Shown: positions 26,632 to 36,409, counted from the first letter of the stretch. The stretch is 64,000 bases of DNA from Bacteroidetes bacterium OLB10 (GCA_001567275.1 LNBX01000048.1:62001-126000); one strand, 5' to 3'. Notes: a model not told the origin generated them from the letters alone. Made by a program: numbers and translations.

Positions 26632-28941
26632 ATGAATAATCAAAAAGTTGTTAAGAACCAATCAATTATTGATGCTAAGGATGTAAAAACCGCATTAAAT
26701 CTGGTGCTGAAGAATTGGTACTGGTTTCTGATTTTTATTTCCATGGGAGTAGCCGGAGGCATTTTCCTCTATTATAAAACCATCCGCATATATGGAGCTG
26801 AAGCCAAAGTATTAATCACTCCAACTAAGAATGCATTCAAAGATGCCCTTTCCACAAGTCTGCCAATGGGGCCAAACAAAGAAGAGGTGTCCAATGAAAT
26901 TGAGATACTTTCTTCTACCCGTTTAGTGAGTGAAGCCATTAATAAACTTAATCTTGATATTTCATATTATATCAAAGGCCGGTTGAAAACAGGAGAAGTG
27001 TATAAAGGCACACCTTTTAGTGTTGAAGGAAAAGTGCTTGATGAATCGTTTTATGGCACTCCGTTCAACATTCGCATCATTGACAAAAACTCTTATACGC
27101 TTGAAGTAAGTACTCCAACTTATTCCTTTAAAAAGACATTGAAGTTTGGTGAACCTGTTGTTACCGAAAAATTCAGCATTGTAGTTAACGGAAGAGAAGA
27201 TGCCATAGAACACAATCCGAAATTCAGTGAATTTCAGTATCTGTTTATAATAAATAATCACCGTTATTTAGTAAAAAAATATAAAGATGCATTGAGTCTG
27301 GAAAAGGATGAGGATGCATCCATAATTAATATCAGAATTGAAGATGAGGTAGAAGAAAAAGGAGTAGATTTTCTGGATACGCTAACCAAACTTTACATTA
27401 ATTATTCTATTGCAGTTGCAAGAGAAATCAATGAAAATTCACTTCGGTTTATTGAAGATCAACTGAAATATACCGAAGATCAGCTGAATGGAGTTGAAAC
27501 GAATCTGGTAGAATATCAGCAACAGAGCGGAGCAATTGATGTAACCAACCAGCAAAGTACGCTTGTAAAAGAAAAAATGGATCTTCAGGGAGAAAGAGCA
27601 AAACTTACAGCCCGACTCAGTTCTGTAGATTATGTTTACAATCAACTCACCAGTGGTGGAAGTGATTTTTCTACCCTTACACCGGCATTATATGCTGATC
27701 AGGGAAATCCGGGATTAGCATCAGCCTTTCAGGACTTAACGGCTCTGATGCAACGCAAAACAAATCTTTCCTTCAGCCTGACTCCCAACAGTCCGCAAAT
27801 GAAAGAAATTGATGGTCAGATTAACAAGGCTAAAGAAAATCTGATAGGCATTGTGATGAATATCAGAAAAGACTTGGTAATGCAGATAAATCTCATCTCT
27901 CAACGTGAAGGAAATTTTGCTGCATCACTCAACAGGATGCCATCCACCATTAAAGGTTTGAGCGATATTACAAGGAAGAAAGAGATCAATGAAAAAATGT
28001 ATCTGTTCCTCTTGGAGACAAGAGCTCAAACAGTTATTGCCAAAGCTGCTATAGTACCTGATAAATCTATTCTGGAACCGGCTTCCAGTATAGGACTACT
28101 AAAACCAATCAGAAACAAGATGTTGTTTACAGGTGTTGGCGTTGGTTTGGCTTTAGCTTTCCTTGTAATTTTCCTCAAGAGTATTTTCCTCAATTACATC
28201 TATACGAAAGAAGATCTTGCAGATATTACTCATCAACCAATTATTGGAGTTATCGGTAAAAGCCCTGAAGCCAAGAAGGACTATCTCGTGGTTCATTCTT
28301 CTCCGCAGTCGCTTACAGCAGAAGCATTCAGGGTTATTCGAACGAATCTTTCTTATTTTGCTCCTAAATCTGCTTCAAAAGTTATTCTGTTTACCTCTAC
28401 AATTTCAGGTGAAGGAAAGACATTCTGCGCTGTGAATACAGCAACTACATTGGCAAGAGCGAAGAAAAAGGTTGTTATTATTGACCTTGATTTGCACAAA
28501 CCCAAGCAGGCAACTGCCTGGAATATGACCAATGATACGGGCGTGACATCTTATCTGGTTGGTAAAGCCAATTTGAATGAAATCATTAAAGACACTCCTG
28601 TAGAAAACCTGAAAGTGATATTAAGTGGACCAAAATCTCCTAATGCATCTGAATTAATTTTAGATCCGATGATGGAACAACTCATTCAGGAACTGAAAGA
28701 ACATTTTGATTACATATTGCTTGACATGCCGCCTGTGGGATTACTGTCAGATGCACTGGTAATGATGAAGCAATCTGATTTGAATCTTTATATAACAAAA
28801 TCAGGCTACAGCAAGAAAGATTTTGTTGAGGTAGCACATCAGTTAATGGAGAAAAATAATATCAAGAGTCTGAGCTTTATCTTAAATGGTGTTAATCCTA
28901 AGAACATGCCGGTAGGCTATGGCGGAGCTTACTACAAATAA
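26632..28941 (+). CDS. Wzc-like polysaccharide co-polymerase and tyrosine kinase
   Basis: A 769-residue inner-membrane protein controlling chain length and export of surface polysaccharide. Wzz-type periplasmic domain between two membrane helices (about 33-52 and 504-526), with coiled-coil in between (for example QLKYTEDQLNGVETNLVEYQ). The cytoplasmic BY-kinase domain has Walker A' SGEGKT ending at Thr597 and Walker B LLDMPPVG near 697. The C-terminus has only a short tyrosine group (GYGGAYYK) instead of a long cluster, so autophosphorylation may be limited. It heads the operon and is 15 bases from the ABC gene. Confidence 0.92.
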   Translation: MNNQKVVKNQSIIDAKDVKTALNLVLKNWYWFLIFISMGVAGGIFLYYKTIRIYGAEAKVLITPTKNAFKDALSTSLPMGPNKEEVSNEIEILSSTRLVSEAINKLNLDISYYIKGRLKTGEVYKGTPFSVEGKVLDESFYGTPFNIRIIDKNSYTLEVSTPTYSFKKTLKFGEPVVTEKFSIVVNGREDAIEHNPKFSEFQYLFIINNHRYLVKKYKDALSLEKDEDASIINIRIEDEVEEKGVDFLDTLTKLYINYSIAVAREINENSLRFIEDQLKYTEDQLNGVETNLVEYQQQSGAIDVTNQQSTLVKEKMDLQGERAKLTARLSSVDYVYNQLTSGGSDFSTLTPALYADQGNPGLASAFQDLTALMQRKTNLSFSLTPNSPQMKEIDGQINKAKENLIGIVMNIRKDLVMQINLISQREGNFAASLNRMPSTIKGLSDITRKKEINEKMYLFLLETRAQTVIAKAAIVPDKSILEPASSIGLLKPIRNKMLFTGVGVGLALAFLVIFLKSIFLNYIYTKEDLADITHQPIIGVIGKSPEAKKDYLVVHSSPQSLTAEAFRVIRTNLSYFAPKSASKVILFTSTISGEGKTFCAVNTATTLARAKKKVVIIDLDLHKPKQATAWNMTNDTGVTSYLVGKANLNEIIKDTPVENLKVILSGPKSPNASELILDPMMEQLIQELKEHFDYILLDMPPVGLLSDALVMMKQSDLNLYITKSGYSKKDFVEVAHQLMEKNNIKSLSFILNGVNPKNMPVGYGGAYYK

Positions 28942-28956
28942 ACCTGAATCGCATTT

Positions 28957-30750
28957 ATGGCATTAAGCAAAAAAAATTATTCTTCCTCACAGGCTTTCAG
29001 GCAAACTTATCAGAGCCTTAAAGATCATCTTTCCTCATCACAAAAGAAAAAACTGAAGTGGATTGCTTTATTGATTTTTCTCTCAGCAGTATTGGATGTT
29101 TTTGGACTTGCATCTGTTTTGCCACTTGTAAAAATGGCTACTGAACCTCAGGTGATTCATACAAACAAATATTTCAGCATTGTGTATGACAACCTTCATT
29201 TCACCAGTGATAAAAATTTTATGGTATTTTTTATTGTGGTAATACTGTTATTCCAGTTCTTCAAAACAGGATTTGGAATTTTTGTAAATTACATTGAAGG
29301 GAAATTTATGGCAGATGTTGCCAATAATATTTCACGAAATCAGTTTTCAAAATATTTTTCTTTGTCTTATTTCAATTTCAACAGTGTAAAATCATCACGA
29401 ATAATCAATCACGTGCAACAAAATCCTGCTTCGTTTACGGCATGGGTAATGCTGCCTATACTCATGTTGTTTTCAGAGTCCATTATTCTGATATTTATTG
29501 TAACGCTTATTGCAGTATATAATCTGAAGTTATTTCTTTTTATACTGATGATTATAGGGCCTGCTTCATATCTGTTGTATAAATCTGTAAACACCAAGAA
29601 TGAGCAGATTGGCCGCGGACTGGATAAAATGTTTCCACAGGCACTGGCAGCTATCAATAATTCCATTATGGGTTTTGTTGACATTAAGCTGGCTAATAAA
29701 ATTGATTTTTACAGAGAGAAGTTTCTGAAATATCAGAAGGAATATCACAACCTCTCCATGAGTTCTATTGTCATCAATATGATTCCTTTCAGAGGTTATG
29801 AATTGGTGGCTATTTTGGGTATCGTTGTGATATTTGTTTACGCAATTTTTATTGAAGGCGGAAGTCAGGATGTGATAATGATGGTAGGTGCATTTGCTGC
29901 AGCAGCTTATCGTTTGATGCCTTCGCTAAACCGTATCATGAATGCCATTATGCAGGTCACCAAAAATCAGGTTGCCATAGAAAACCTGAATGAGTATAAC
30001 GAGCTTTATGTAAAACAATCGGTGATGAACCGCAATGTGCCTATCCCCTTCGAAAAAGAAATCACTTTTGAAAACATCAGCTTTACTTTTCCTAAATCCA
30101 AGGATCCTGTTCTTAAAAGTATTTCATTTACGGTAAAAAAGGGAGAGAAAGTTGGGTTTGTAGGAAGTTCAGGGTCAGGTAAAACTACACTGATGAATAT
30201 TCTGTTGCGTTTCTTTGATGAGGATAATGGCCGCATTTTAATTGACGGTCAGCCATTGAAAGAAGACAACCTGGAATACTGGCGAAGTATGATAGGCTAC
30301 GTGAAACAGGATATTTTTATGATAGATTCCAATATCATGGAAAATGTAGCCTTTGGAGAAGACAAAGTAGATAAACATCAACTTGACCTTGCTGTCAAAC
30401 AGGCATCGCTTGAAGATTTTGTAAAAACATTGCCTAAAGGTTATGATACAGAAGTTGGAGAAAGAGGATCACGCCTGTCAGGTGGACAACGTCAGCGAAT
30501 AGGCATTGCCCGTTCACTCTACCGAAATGCACAAATTCTTGTGTTTGATGAAGCAACCAGTGCTCTCGATACTCAAACAGAGCGTGAAGTAAGTGAGGCT
30601 ATTGACTCATTGTCTGACACCAATAAAACAATATTTATTATCGCCCATCGTATAACCACCCTTAAGAACTGTGACCGCATTTACGAACTGAAAAACGGAG
30701 AAATTTCCGGTGTTTATACTTACAATGAGCTGGTAGAAAAAGTTATTTAA
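28957..30750 (+). CDS. ABC transporter, fused permease and ATPase (MsbA-like)
   Basis: A 597-residue half transporter. The N-terminal membrane domain has six predicted helices (about 35-320). The nucleotide-binding domain has Walker A GSSGSGKTT (about 404-412), signature LSGGQRQR (about 507-514), Walker B ILVFDEATSALD and the switch IIAHR. By position it likely flips a lipid-linked glycan or polysaccharide intermediate. No Wzx flippase or Wzy polymerase is in the window, so its role in export may be central. It is followed after 9 bases by the toroid gene. Confidence 0.9.
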   Translation: MALSKKNYSSSQAFRQTYQSLKDHLSSSQKKKLKWIALLIFLSAVLDVFGLASVLPLVKMATEPQVIHTNKYFSIVYDNLHFTSDKNFMVFFIVVILLFQFFKTGFGIFVNYIEGKFMADVANNISRNQFSKYFSLSYFNFNSVKSSRIINHVQQNPASFTAWVMLPILMLFSESIILIFIVTLIAVYNLKLFLFILMIIGPASYLLYKSVNTKNEQIGRGLDKMFPQALAAINNSIMGFVDIKLANKIDFYREKFLKYQKEYHNLSMSSIVINMIPFRGYELVAILGIVVIFVYAIFIEGGSQDVIMMVGAFAAAAYRLMPSLNRIMNAIMQVTKNQVAIENLNEYNELYVKQSVMNRNVPIPFEKEITFENISFTFPKSKDPVLKSISFTVKKGEKVGFVGSSGSGKTTLMNILLRFFDEDNGRILIDGQPLKEDNLEYWRSMIGYVKQDIFMIDSNIMENVAFGEDKVDKHQLDLAVKQASLEDFVKTLPKGYDTEVGERGSRLSGGQRQRIGIARSLYRNAQILVFDEATSALDTQTEREVSEAIDSLSDTNKTIFIIAHRITTLKNCDRIYELKNGEISGVYTYNELVEKVI

Positions 30751-30759
30751 CTATCCGAC

Positions 30760-31047
30760 ATGATACGCAAATTAGTTTCTCAGCTACGAATGCGTTACCT
30801 GAACCTGCGGGCGCAGACTTCAGCAGTTGACTTATCGGATGACGAGCGATTAATTTTAGCTTTGAAATGGTTTCAGCAGACACTGTTACCCGGAGGCGGC
30901 AGTGCTGCCAAGTATTCCATGATGTTTAATAAATGGTTTCCCTCCTACCCCGAAACAACTGCTTTCTGGATAAACACACTCATCTATCTTCAACGAGAAA
31001 AAAAAAGAAATATTTTCAACTGTATTTGGAGAAAGACCAATTGTTGA
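30760..31047 (+). CDS. Alpha/alpha-toroid protein, N-terminal part (frameshifted gene)
   Basis: The first 95 residues of a protein that continues at 31055-31912. Segment PGGGSAAKYSMMFNKWFPSYPETTAFWINTLIYLQRE reads as helical repeats of a prenyltransferase/squalene-cyclase or glycosidase-like toroid (motif given here in part: PSYPETTAFW). After the A9 run at 30998-31006 the frame turns to RNIFNCIWRKTNC and stops. Removing one A gives KKEIFSTVFGERPIVDELVKW running directly into the next part, so the two are one gene of 383 residues. Confidence 0.65.
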   Translation: MIRKLVSQLRMRYLNLRAQTSAVDLSDDERLILALKWFQQTLLPGGGSAAKYSMMFNKWFPSYPETTAFWINTLIYLQREKKRNIFNCIWRKTNC

Positions 31048-31054
31048 TGAATTA

Positions 31055-31912
31055 GTGAAATGGTTGATGACCACACAACGCAAAGATGGAACATTTCCGG
31101 GTTCTTATGGTGATTATAAAAATCAACCTCCGCGTGTATTTAATAACGGACAAATCATTTTTGCTCTCATAGATTATTATGAGCATTTTGGAAATGAAAA
31201 ATGTTTAGAAGCAGCTATTCAAAGTGCTGATTGGATTCTGAAAGTGCAGGATGGTGATGGCGCCTGGCGACAATTTACATTAAACCAGTTAAGTTCCAAT
31301 ACACGAACTGCATGGGCATTAATCCGATTAGGAAAACTTACCGGTGAGAACAAATATTTACAAGCAGGCAAAGCCAACATCAACTTTGCATTGCAATTGC
31401 AGGACAAGAATGATTATTTCATTGACAATGGATTCAGTGAAAATGAAATACCAAGTACACATACCATCGGATATGCATTACGCGGAATTGTAGGCGCAGG
31501 AATAGATTTACAGGAAGATAACTGGATTAACGCTGCTGAACGAGCCTATCAGCGCATAATGCCTTTGGTTGGTAATGACGGGTTTTTAGCAGGTGAACTG
31601 GATGAAGAATGGAAATCGGATGCAACGTTCTGTTGTTTACCCGGAAATTGCCAGCTAAGCGTGGTTGGATTTGCTCTTGAATCACACACGCATCGTCAAG
31701 AATATGCATTAACTGCATCAAAATTATTGGACTATGTAAAGGGAAAACAATTATTATCACATTCGCCAATGGTAAACGGAGGTGTTTCGGGATCATGGCC
31801 GGTATCAGGCGGATATTGTTCGTATGATATTCCTAACTGGTCAGCCAGATTCTTTGTAGATGCACTCCTATTGGAGGAACAGTATATCAATAAACAGAAG
31901 AAAATATCCTAA
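31055..31912 (+). CDS. Alpha/alpha-toroid protein, C-terminal part (frameshifted gene)
   Basis: The remaining 285 residues of the gene beginning at 30760. Repeated helix pairs with aromatic/glycine loops (QRKDGTFPGSYG, QDGDGAWRQF, GVSGSWPVSGGY) indicate an (alpha/alpha)6 barrel such as those of terpene cyclases, uronyl epimerases or glycan-active enzymes. I cannot name the reaction; location in the polysaccharide operon suggests a glycan or lipid-glycan substrate. The ATG at 31055 is internal to the original frame. WecB starts about 40 bases later. Confidence 0.65.
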   Translation: MKWLMTTQRKDGTFPGSYGDYKNQPPRVFNNGQIIFALIDYYEHFGNEKCLEAAIQSADWILKVQDGDGAWRQFTLNQLSSNTRTAWALIRLGKLTGENKYLQAGKANINFALQLQDKNDYFIDNGFSENEIPSTHTIGYALRGIVGAGIDLQEDNWINAAERAYQRIMPLVGNDGFLAGELDEEWKSDATFCCLPGNCQLSVVGFALESHTHRQEYALTASKLLDYVKGKQLLSHSPMVNGGVSGSWPVSGGYCSYDIPNWSARFFVDALLLEEQYINKQKKIS

Positions 31913-31953
31913 CATATTTAAACAATAAACGTAAAAGGAGGCAAATAATAACA

Positions 31954-33081
31954 ATGAAAAGGATTTTAATAGTAGTAGGTACACGCCCCAACTTTATAAA
32001 AATTACACAATTCAAAAAAATCAATCATCAGATGGGCCTCCCATTTGACATTAAGATAGTTCATACCGGTCAGCATTACGACAGCAAAATGGCTGATATC
32101 TTTTTCGATCAGTTTGAACTCACTCCTGATTTCTGGCTCAATATTCCTGCAGGATCACCCAACTCACAGATGGCAGAAATCATGTTACGTCTGGAGAAAG
32201 TAATGATGGAATACAAACCTGATTTACTGATGGTAGTTGGCGATGTAAATTCTACATTTGCTGCTGCACTTACTGCCAATAAAATGAACACGAAAATTGC
32301 TCATATTGAAAGCGGGTTGCGAAGTAATGACAGAACCATGCCTGAAGAAATTAACCGTATTCTGACCGATGCAATTACAGACTATTTCTTTATTACCGAA
32401 GACAGCGGTCAGGAGAATTTAATTCTTGAAGGAAAAAAACCGCAGCAGATGTTTTTTGTGGGAAATACTATGATAGATACACTGGTTGCCTTTGATCATA
32501 AAATTCAACAGTCTGATATATTGAGTAAATTAAATATCTCTTCAAAAGAATTTGTGTTGATGACTATGCACCGTCCCGCAACTGTTGACTTTAAAGAAGG
32601 GCTGAAAAAATTATTTGATATTATCAGACTCATTACTAAAAATCACAAACTTGTTTTCCCGATACATCCACGCACAATGCACCGAATTGAAGAATTTGGA
32701 TTGCAGAATGAAATAAAAAATAATGACAAGCTGATATTGACTGAGCCGCTTGATTATTTTGCATTTCAGAAACTGATTCATGATTGTGCATATATTGTAA
32801 CAGATAGCGGAGGAATTCAGGAAGAAAGTACCTTCCGAAGAATTCCCTGCCTTACTTTAAGAGCCAATACTGAAAGGCCAAGTACGGTTGAGATTGGTTC
32901 CAATGAATTAATGCCATTTGACATACACGCCATTTCAAAGAAAATTAATTCCATTACGAATGGTAAATATAAAAAGGGAGCTATACCTCCGCTTTGGGAT
33001 GGAAAATCAACTCAACGCATTTTGAAACATTGTATTAATATACTTGATGTAAAGACCAGAATCACCTCACTTACTACATGA
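31954..33081 (+). CDS. wecB: UDP-N-acetylglucosamine 2-epimerase (non-hydrolysing)
   Basis: A 375-residue enzyme interconverting UDP-GlcNAc and UDP-ManNAc for surface glycans. VGTRPNFIK begins at residue 8, HTGQHYD at 38-44, VGDVNST near 93, HIESGLRS near 115, and the UDP-binding TDSGGIQEE (about 284-292) precedes RANTERP. One difference from many WecB proteins is the N-terminal RPNFIKI in place of RPEAIKM, which also occurs in bona fide epimerases. The stop overlaps the next start (ATGA), showing translational coupling. Confidence 0.93.
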   Translation: MKRILIVVGTRPNFIKITQFKKINHQMGLPFDIKIVHTGQHYDSKMADIFFDQFELTPDFWLNIPAGSPNSQMAEIMLRLEKVMMEYKPDLLMVVGDVNSTFAAALTANKMNTKIAHIESGLRSNDRTMPEEINRILTDAITDYFFITEDSGQENLILEGKKPQQMFFVGNTMIDTLVAFDHKIQQSDILSKLNISSKEFVLMTMHRPATVDFKEGLKKLFDIIRLITKNHKLVFPIHPRTMHRIEEFGLQNEIKNNDKLILTEPLDYFAFQKLIHDCAYIVTDSGGIQEESTFRRIPCLTLRANTERPSTVEIGSNELMPFDIHAISKKINSITNGKYKKGAIPPLWDGKSTQRILKHCINILDVKTRITSLTT

Positions 33082-35294
33082 AACAATTATCCTGGCTTAA
33101 CCCCAAAGACTCAGAACTGCTTTCCGGATTGAATAATAATTCTCCTTTTCAATTCTTACCCGGATTCAGTAAAATCTATAAAGAATATTCCGGAGAAAAA
33201 GTTTTTTTGATTTACTCTGAGAATCTGAAGGCATTTTTACCAATTCGTTTATTCACTTCTCATTTCATTAAGTTCATACAAATATTGCATGCACCTATTC
33301 GTGACAATAAGGAACTTAATTCAGAAGAACAACTGCAGTTTTTTAATGAGTTTATTGAATATTGCAAGACCAACAATTTGTGCGAGCGACTGGTACAACC
33401 ACATCCCTATGGAATTTTAAGTGCTATTCCTAATGGATCAAAATATTGCGAGTTCGGAACTTATATTACAGACCTGGCAACAAAATCTGATGAAGAAATC
33501 TTTAAACAGTTTCATCCTAAATATCAAAAGGCAATACATCATACTGAAAAATCCGGTGGTGTAGTAAAATTCGGCATAGAAGTATTAGAGGATTTCTATA
33601 AATGCTATGAGCATACCATGCGCAAAGCCGGTGCGATTTCAGAAAACATCCAGTATTTTAAAGCTTATTGTAAATATCTTGGTTCCGAAAATGCAACTCC
33701 TGCTGTAGTTTATGATAATGGAAATCCTGTGGGTGGAATTTTTGTCGTTCACACAAATTATTCTGCATTATGTACACATGCAGGAAGTATGGGCGATACC
33801 AAGTTGTATGGCTCAATGAAATATTTACACTTTGAAATGATGAAAAGAATGAAATCACTCGGTGTAAAGAAATATGATTTGGTCGGAGTACGAATAGGTA
33901 ATAATGATCCTGCTTTAGAAGGTATCTTTCGTTTTAAAAAAGGTTTTGGAGGGGAGTTGAAAAAAGGATATCTATGGAAGATTGATATTGATCCGCTTAA
34001 GACAAGAGTTTATGATTTCCTTCTTAAATTAAGACATCCGGGCAATCTGTATAAAGACATCATTGATCAGGTTAATTTATCTTCATCAAGAGGAATGCAC
34101 ATTTTAATCATTCCATCCTGGTATAAATCTATTACAGAGCCTGTGCTGGGAACTTTTTTTGAAGAGCAGGCGCGCACCTTAATGAAAGCAGGTCATAAAG
34201 TGGGAATCATTTATCCTCAGTTTGCCTCTGTAAGCTCCCTGTTTCAAAAAAAGGATGAGATCGTGAGTTTTGTTGATGACAACGGGCTGCCTACATACTC
34301 TATGGTACATCAGGCATACATTCCGAAAATGCGTAAACTAAGTTACAGAATTTTCAATGAAGCCGTACAGCGTATTTACAATAAATATACTCAAAAGTAT
34401 GGTATTCCTGACATCATACATGCCCACAGTATTTTTCATGGAGGTATGGCAGGCTATTATATTGCAAAGAAAAACCATCTCCCATTTGTCATAACTGAGC
34501 ATCTGACCTCATTTATGACCGGTGATATTAGCCATCCTGAAGATATTGAACTATCCGGTGAGATTTTTTGTAATGCTGATGCCGCATTAATTGTAAGTAA
34601 GAATTTCAAAAATGATATTGAAAATTCCTTACATCTGAGAAATGATACGTTTAAAGTAATTCCTAATCTGGTTGCTGATATTTTCTTTGATGATTTTAAA
34701 ATCAAAACATATCAGAATGGAGAGACTTTTGTCTTTTTCACCAATTCGTTTCTTCTGCCCAGAAAAAATCACAAACTTATTTTCAATGCACTTGAAGTAT
34801 TATTAAAAAAAGGAGTTAAGAACTTTGAGTTAAGAGTTGGAGGTGATGGCCCGTTAAGAAACTCCTTACAAACAATAGTTAAAGATTGCGGCCTTGACAA
34901 TTACGTAAAATTTTTAGGTGCACTGAACAGGCAGCAAGTTAAGACAGAAGCTTCCAATTGCCACTGCTTTTTGCTGACAAGTACCTACGAAACATTCGGA
35001 GTAGTACTTATTGAAAGCCTTGCCTCAGGGCGTCCTGTTATTACAACAGACTCTGGTGGACCAAGAGATTTTATCAATAGCACCAATGGAATCATCCTGA
35101 AAGAGCAAACCCCGGAATGTTTAGCTGAAGCTATGATTCAAATGATGCAGAATTATAAGAATTATAATCAGGAGCAACTTTCAAAAGATTGCCGGCAATT
35201 ATTTTCAGAACAAAAAATTGAAGGCGACATTGAACAAATGTATCGTAAAGTATTAGCTGAGTTCCCCAATAAAACACGTATTGTTTCCAAATAA
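33078..35294 (+). CDS. Fusion of FemAB-like acyltransferase and GT4 glycosyltransferase
   Basis: A 738-residue two-domain protein. Residues 1-339 are a FemAB/GNAT-fold protein: HPKYQKAIHHTEKSGG near 150 and KKYDLVGVRIGNNDPALEGI near 275 match the XrtA-associated/FemX-like group that attaches amino-acyl or acyl groups to lipid-linked sugars. Residues 340-738 form a complete GT4 transferase: N-terminal MHILIIPSWY, HAHSIFHGG, and C-terminal STYETFGVVLIESLASGRPV with the donor-binding glutamates. The join is at Met340 (34095), immediately preceded by AAGAGGA, so it looks like two genes merged in frame. It overlaps wecB by 4 bases and the deacetylase by 1. Confidence 0.85.
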   Translation: MKQLSWLNPKDSELLSGLNNNSPFQFLPGFSKIYKEYSGEKVFLIYSENLKAFLPIRLFTSHFIKFIQILHAPIRDNKELNSEEQLQFFNEFIEYCKTNNLCERLVQPHPYGILSAIPNGSKYCEFGTYITDLATKSDEEIFKQFHPKYQKAIHHTEKSGGVVKFGIEVLEDFYKCYEHTMRKAGAISENIQYFKAYCKYLGSENATPAVVYDNGNPVGGIFVVHTNYSALCTHAGSMGDTKLYGSMKYLHFEMMKRMKSLGVKKYDLVGVRIGNNDPALEGIFRFKKGFGGELKKGYLWKIDIDPLKTRVYDFLLKLRHPGNLYKDIIDQVNLSSSRGMHILIIPSWYKSITEPVLGTFFEEQARTLMKAGHKVGIIYPQFASVSSLFQKKDEIVSFVDDNGLPTYSMVHQAYIPKMRKLSYRIFNEAVQRIYNKYTQKYGIPDIIHAHSIFHGGMAGYYIAKKNHLPFVITEHLTSFMTGDISHPEDIELSGEIFCNADAALIVSKNFKNDIENSLHLRNDTFKVIPNLVADIFFDDFKIKTYQNGETFVFFTNSFLLPRKNHKLIFNALEVLLKKGVKNFELRVGGDGPLRNSLQTIVKDCGLDNYVKFLGALNRQQVKTEASNCHCFLLTSTYETFGVVLIESLASGRPVITTDSGGPRDFINSTNGIILKEQTPECLAEAMIQMMQNYKNYNQEQLSKDCRQLFSEQKIEGDIEQMYRKVLAEFPNKTRIVSK

Positions 35295-36346
35295 TGAGTA
35301 AGCAGAAGAAACAGGTTCTGATTACCTTCGATTATGAGTTATTTCTCGGCAACCGAAGTGGTTCAGTGGATGATTGTTTAATCAAACCTACCAATCAAAT
35401 TCTAGATGTCATAGAAAAACACGGTGAACGAGCTATATTCTTTATAGATACCACTCACCTGCTTACTCTTGAGAAATATGCAGAAAAATATGATGCATGC
35501 TCTAATGATTTGGAAACAGTTTCTGCACATATTGCGTCCATAAGCAAAAGAGGACATGAAATTTTTCCTCACCTGCATCCTCACTGGCTGGATGCAGAAT
35601 ACCTGCCACAAACAAATGAATGGAAACTAACCGACACTGATAAATACAGATTTTTTCATTTGAACGAAAACGAAAGAGAGTTGATATTTACAGGATCGGT
35701 AGAGTTGCTAAACAAATTTATTAAACCACACAATCCCGAATATATACTAGATGGATATCGAGCAGGAGGATGGTGTATTCAGCCATTTTCAGCATTTGAG
35801 CCGTATTTTAAAAAACATAAAATAAAATACGACTTCAGCGTGCTTGGCAAATTTTATTTGTTTAGCAATGCGCAGTATTTTGATTTCTCTGAAGCACCTG
35901 AAAAATCGGTTTATCATTTTCAGAATGATATTGTAAAAGAAAACGACAAAGGATTATTCACGGAGTTAAATATATCTTCTGTTTTTATTCCAAAGAATGT
36001 TCAGTTCTTAAACAAAATTTTTCAGAAGTTCTACTTTAAACTTACCGGAGATCATAGCTTCAACCGTGGAGAGGGACAAATTGCAGTGAAGATAGACCCT
36101 TCGATTGTGAAGCCAACGACTCATGGATATGATATTTTAAATTCGAACTGGGAGCGTGTGGCTATTGAATTAATGTCGCAGATAAAAATGCCTGTATATA
36201 AGAAGTTTATTCAAGAACAGGATTATATGCATTTTATATCACATCCTAAAATGCTGACTCAACACAACATCAGAATGTTTGATAATTTTTTATCCTATGC
36301 GGGCAGCAGATATGAAATAGAAACCGATTTCCGTAAAATGGTCTGA
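35294..36346 (+). CDS. NodB-type polysaccharide deacetylase
   Basis: A 350-residue protein of the polysaccharide deacetylase fold (CE4-like). The metal/catalytic motifs are Asp13 in TFDYE (motif 1), His88 with HLHPH at 93-97 (motif 2) and YRAGGW at 155-160 (motif 3, Arg156). A late HFISHPKML near 331 supplies the final histidine motif. No signal peptide, so it probably acts in the cytoplasm on a lipid-linked or nucleotide intermediate, as in XrtA-type polysaccharide loci. It starts on the last base of the FemAB-GT4 gene and is the last gene of the operon. Confidence 0.88.
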   Translation: MSKQKKQVLITFDYELFLGNRSGSVDDCLIKPTNQILDVIEKHGERAIFFIDTTHLLTLEKYAEKYDACSNDLETVSAHIASISKRGHEIFPHLHPHWLDAEYLPQTNEWKLTDTDKYRFFHLNENERELIFTGSVELLNKFIKPHNPEYILDGYRAGGWCIQPFSAFEPYFKKHKIKYDFSVLGKFYLFSNAQYFDFSEAPEKSVYHFQNDIVKENDKGLFTELNISSVFIPKNVQFLNKIFQKFYFKLTGDHSFNRGEGQIAVKIDPSIVKPTTHGYDILNSNWERVAIELMSQIKMPVYKKFIQEQDYMHFISHPKMLTQHNIRMFDNFLSYAGSRYEIETDFRKMV

Positions 36347-36381
36347 GGATATTTTTACTTCAGATATTTGTAATTGTTTGT

Positions 36382-36389
36382 TATATTTG
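36382..36389 (+). promoter_or_regulatory. -7 element of the SPOR gene
   Basis: TATATTTG, perfect TAnnTTTG, 21 bases before the ATG at 36410. Confidence 0.55.
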
Positions 36390-36409
36390 CCCATGTAAAA
36401 TCCTGACGG

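Noticed and set aside
31000-31060. Programmed ribosomal frameshift in the toroid gene
   Set aside because: The A9 run could slip, but I see no stimulatory Shine-Dalgarno or pseudoknot at a suitable distance, and three other genes show the same defect at other homopolymers, so error or slippage in general is simpler.
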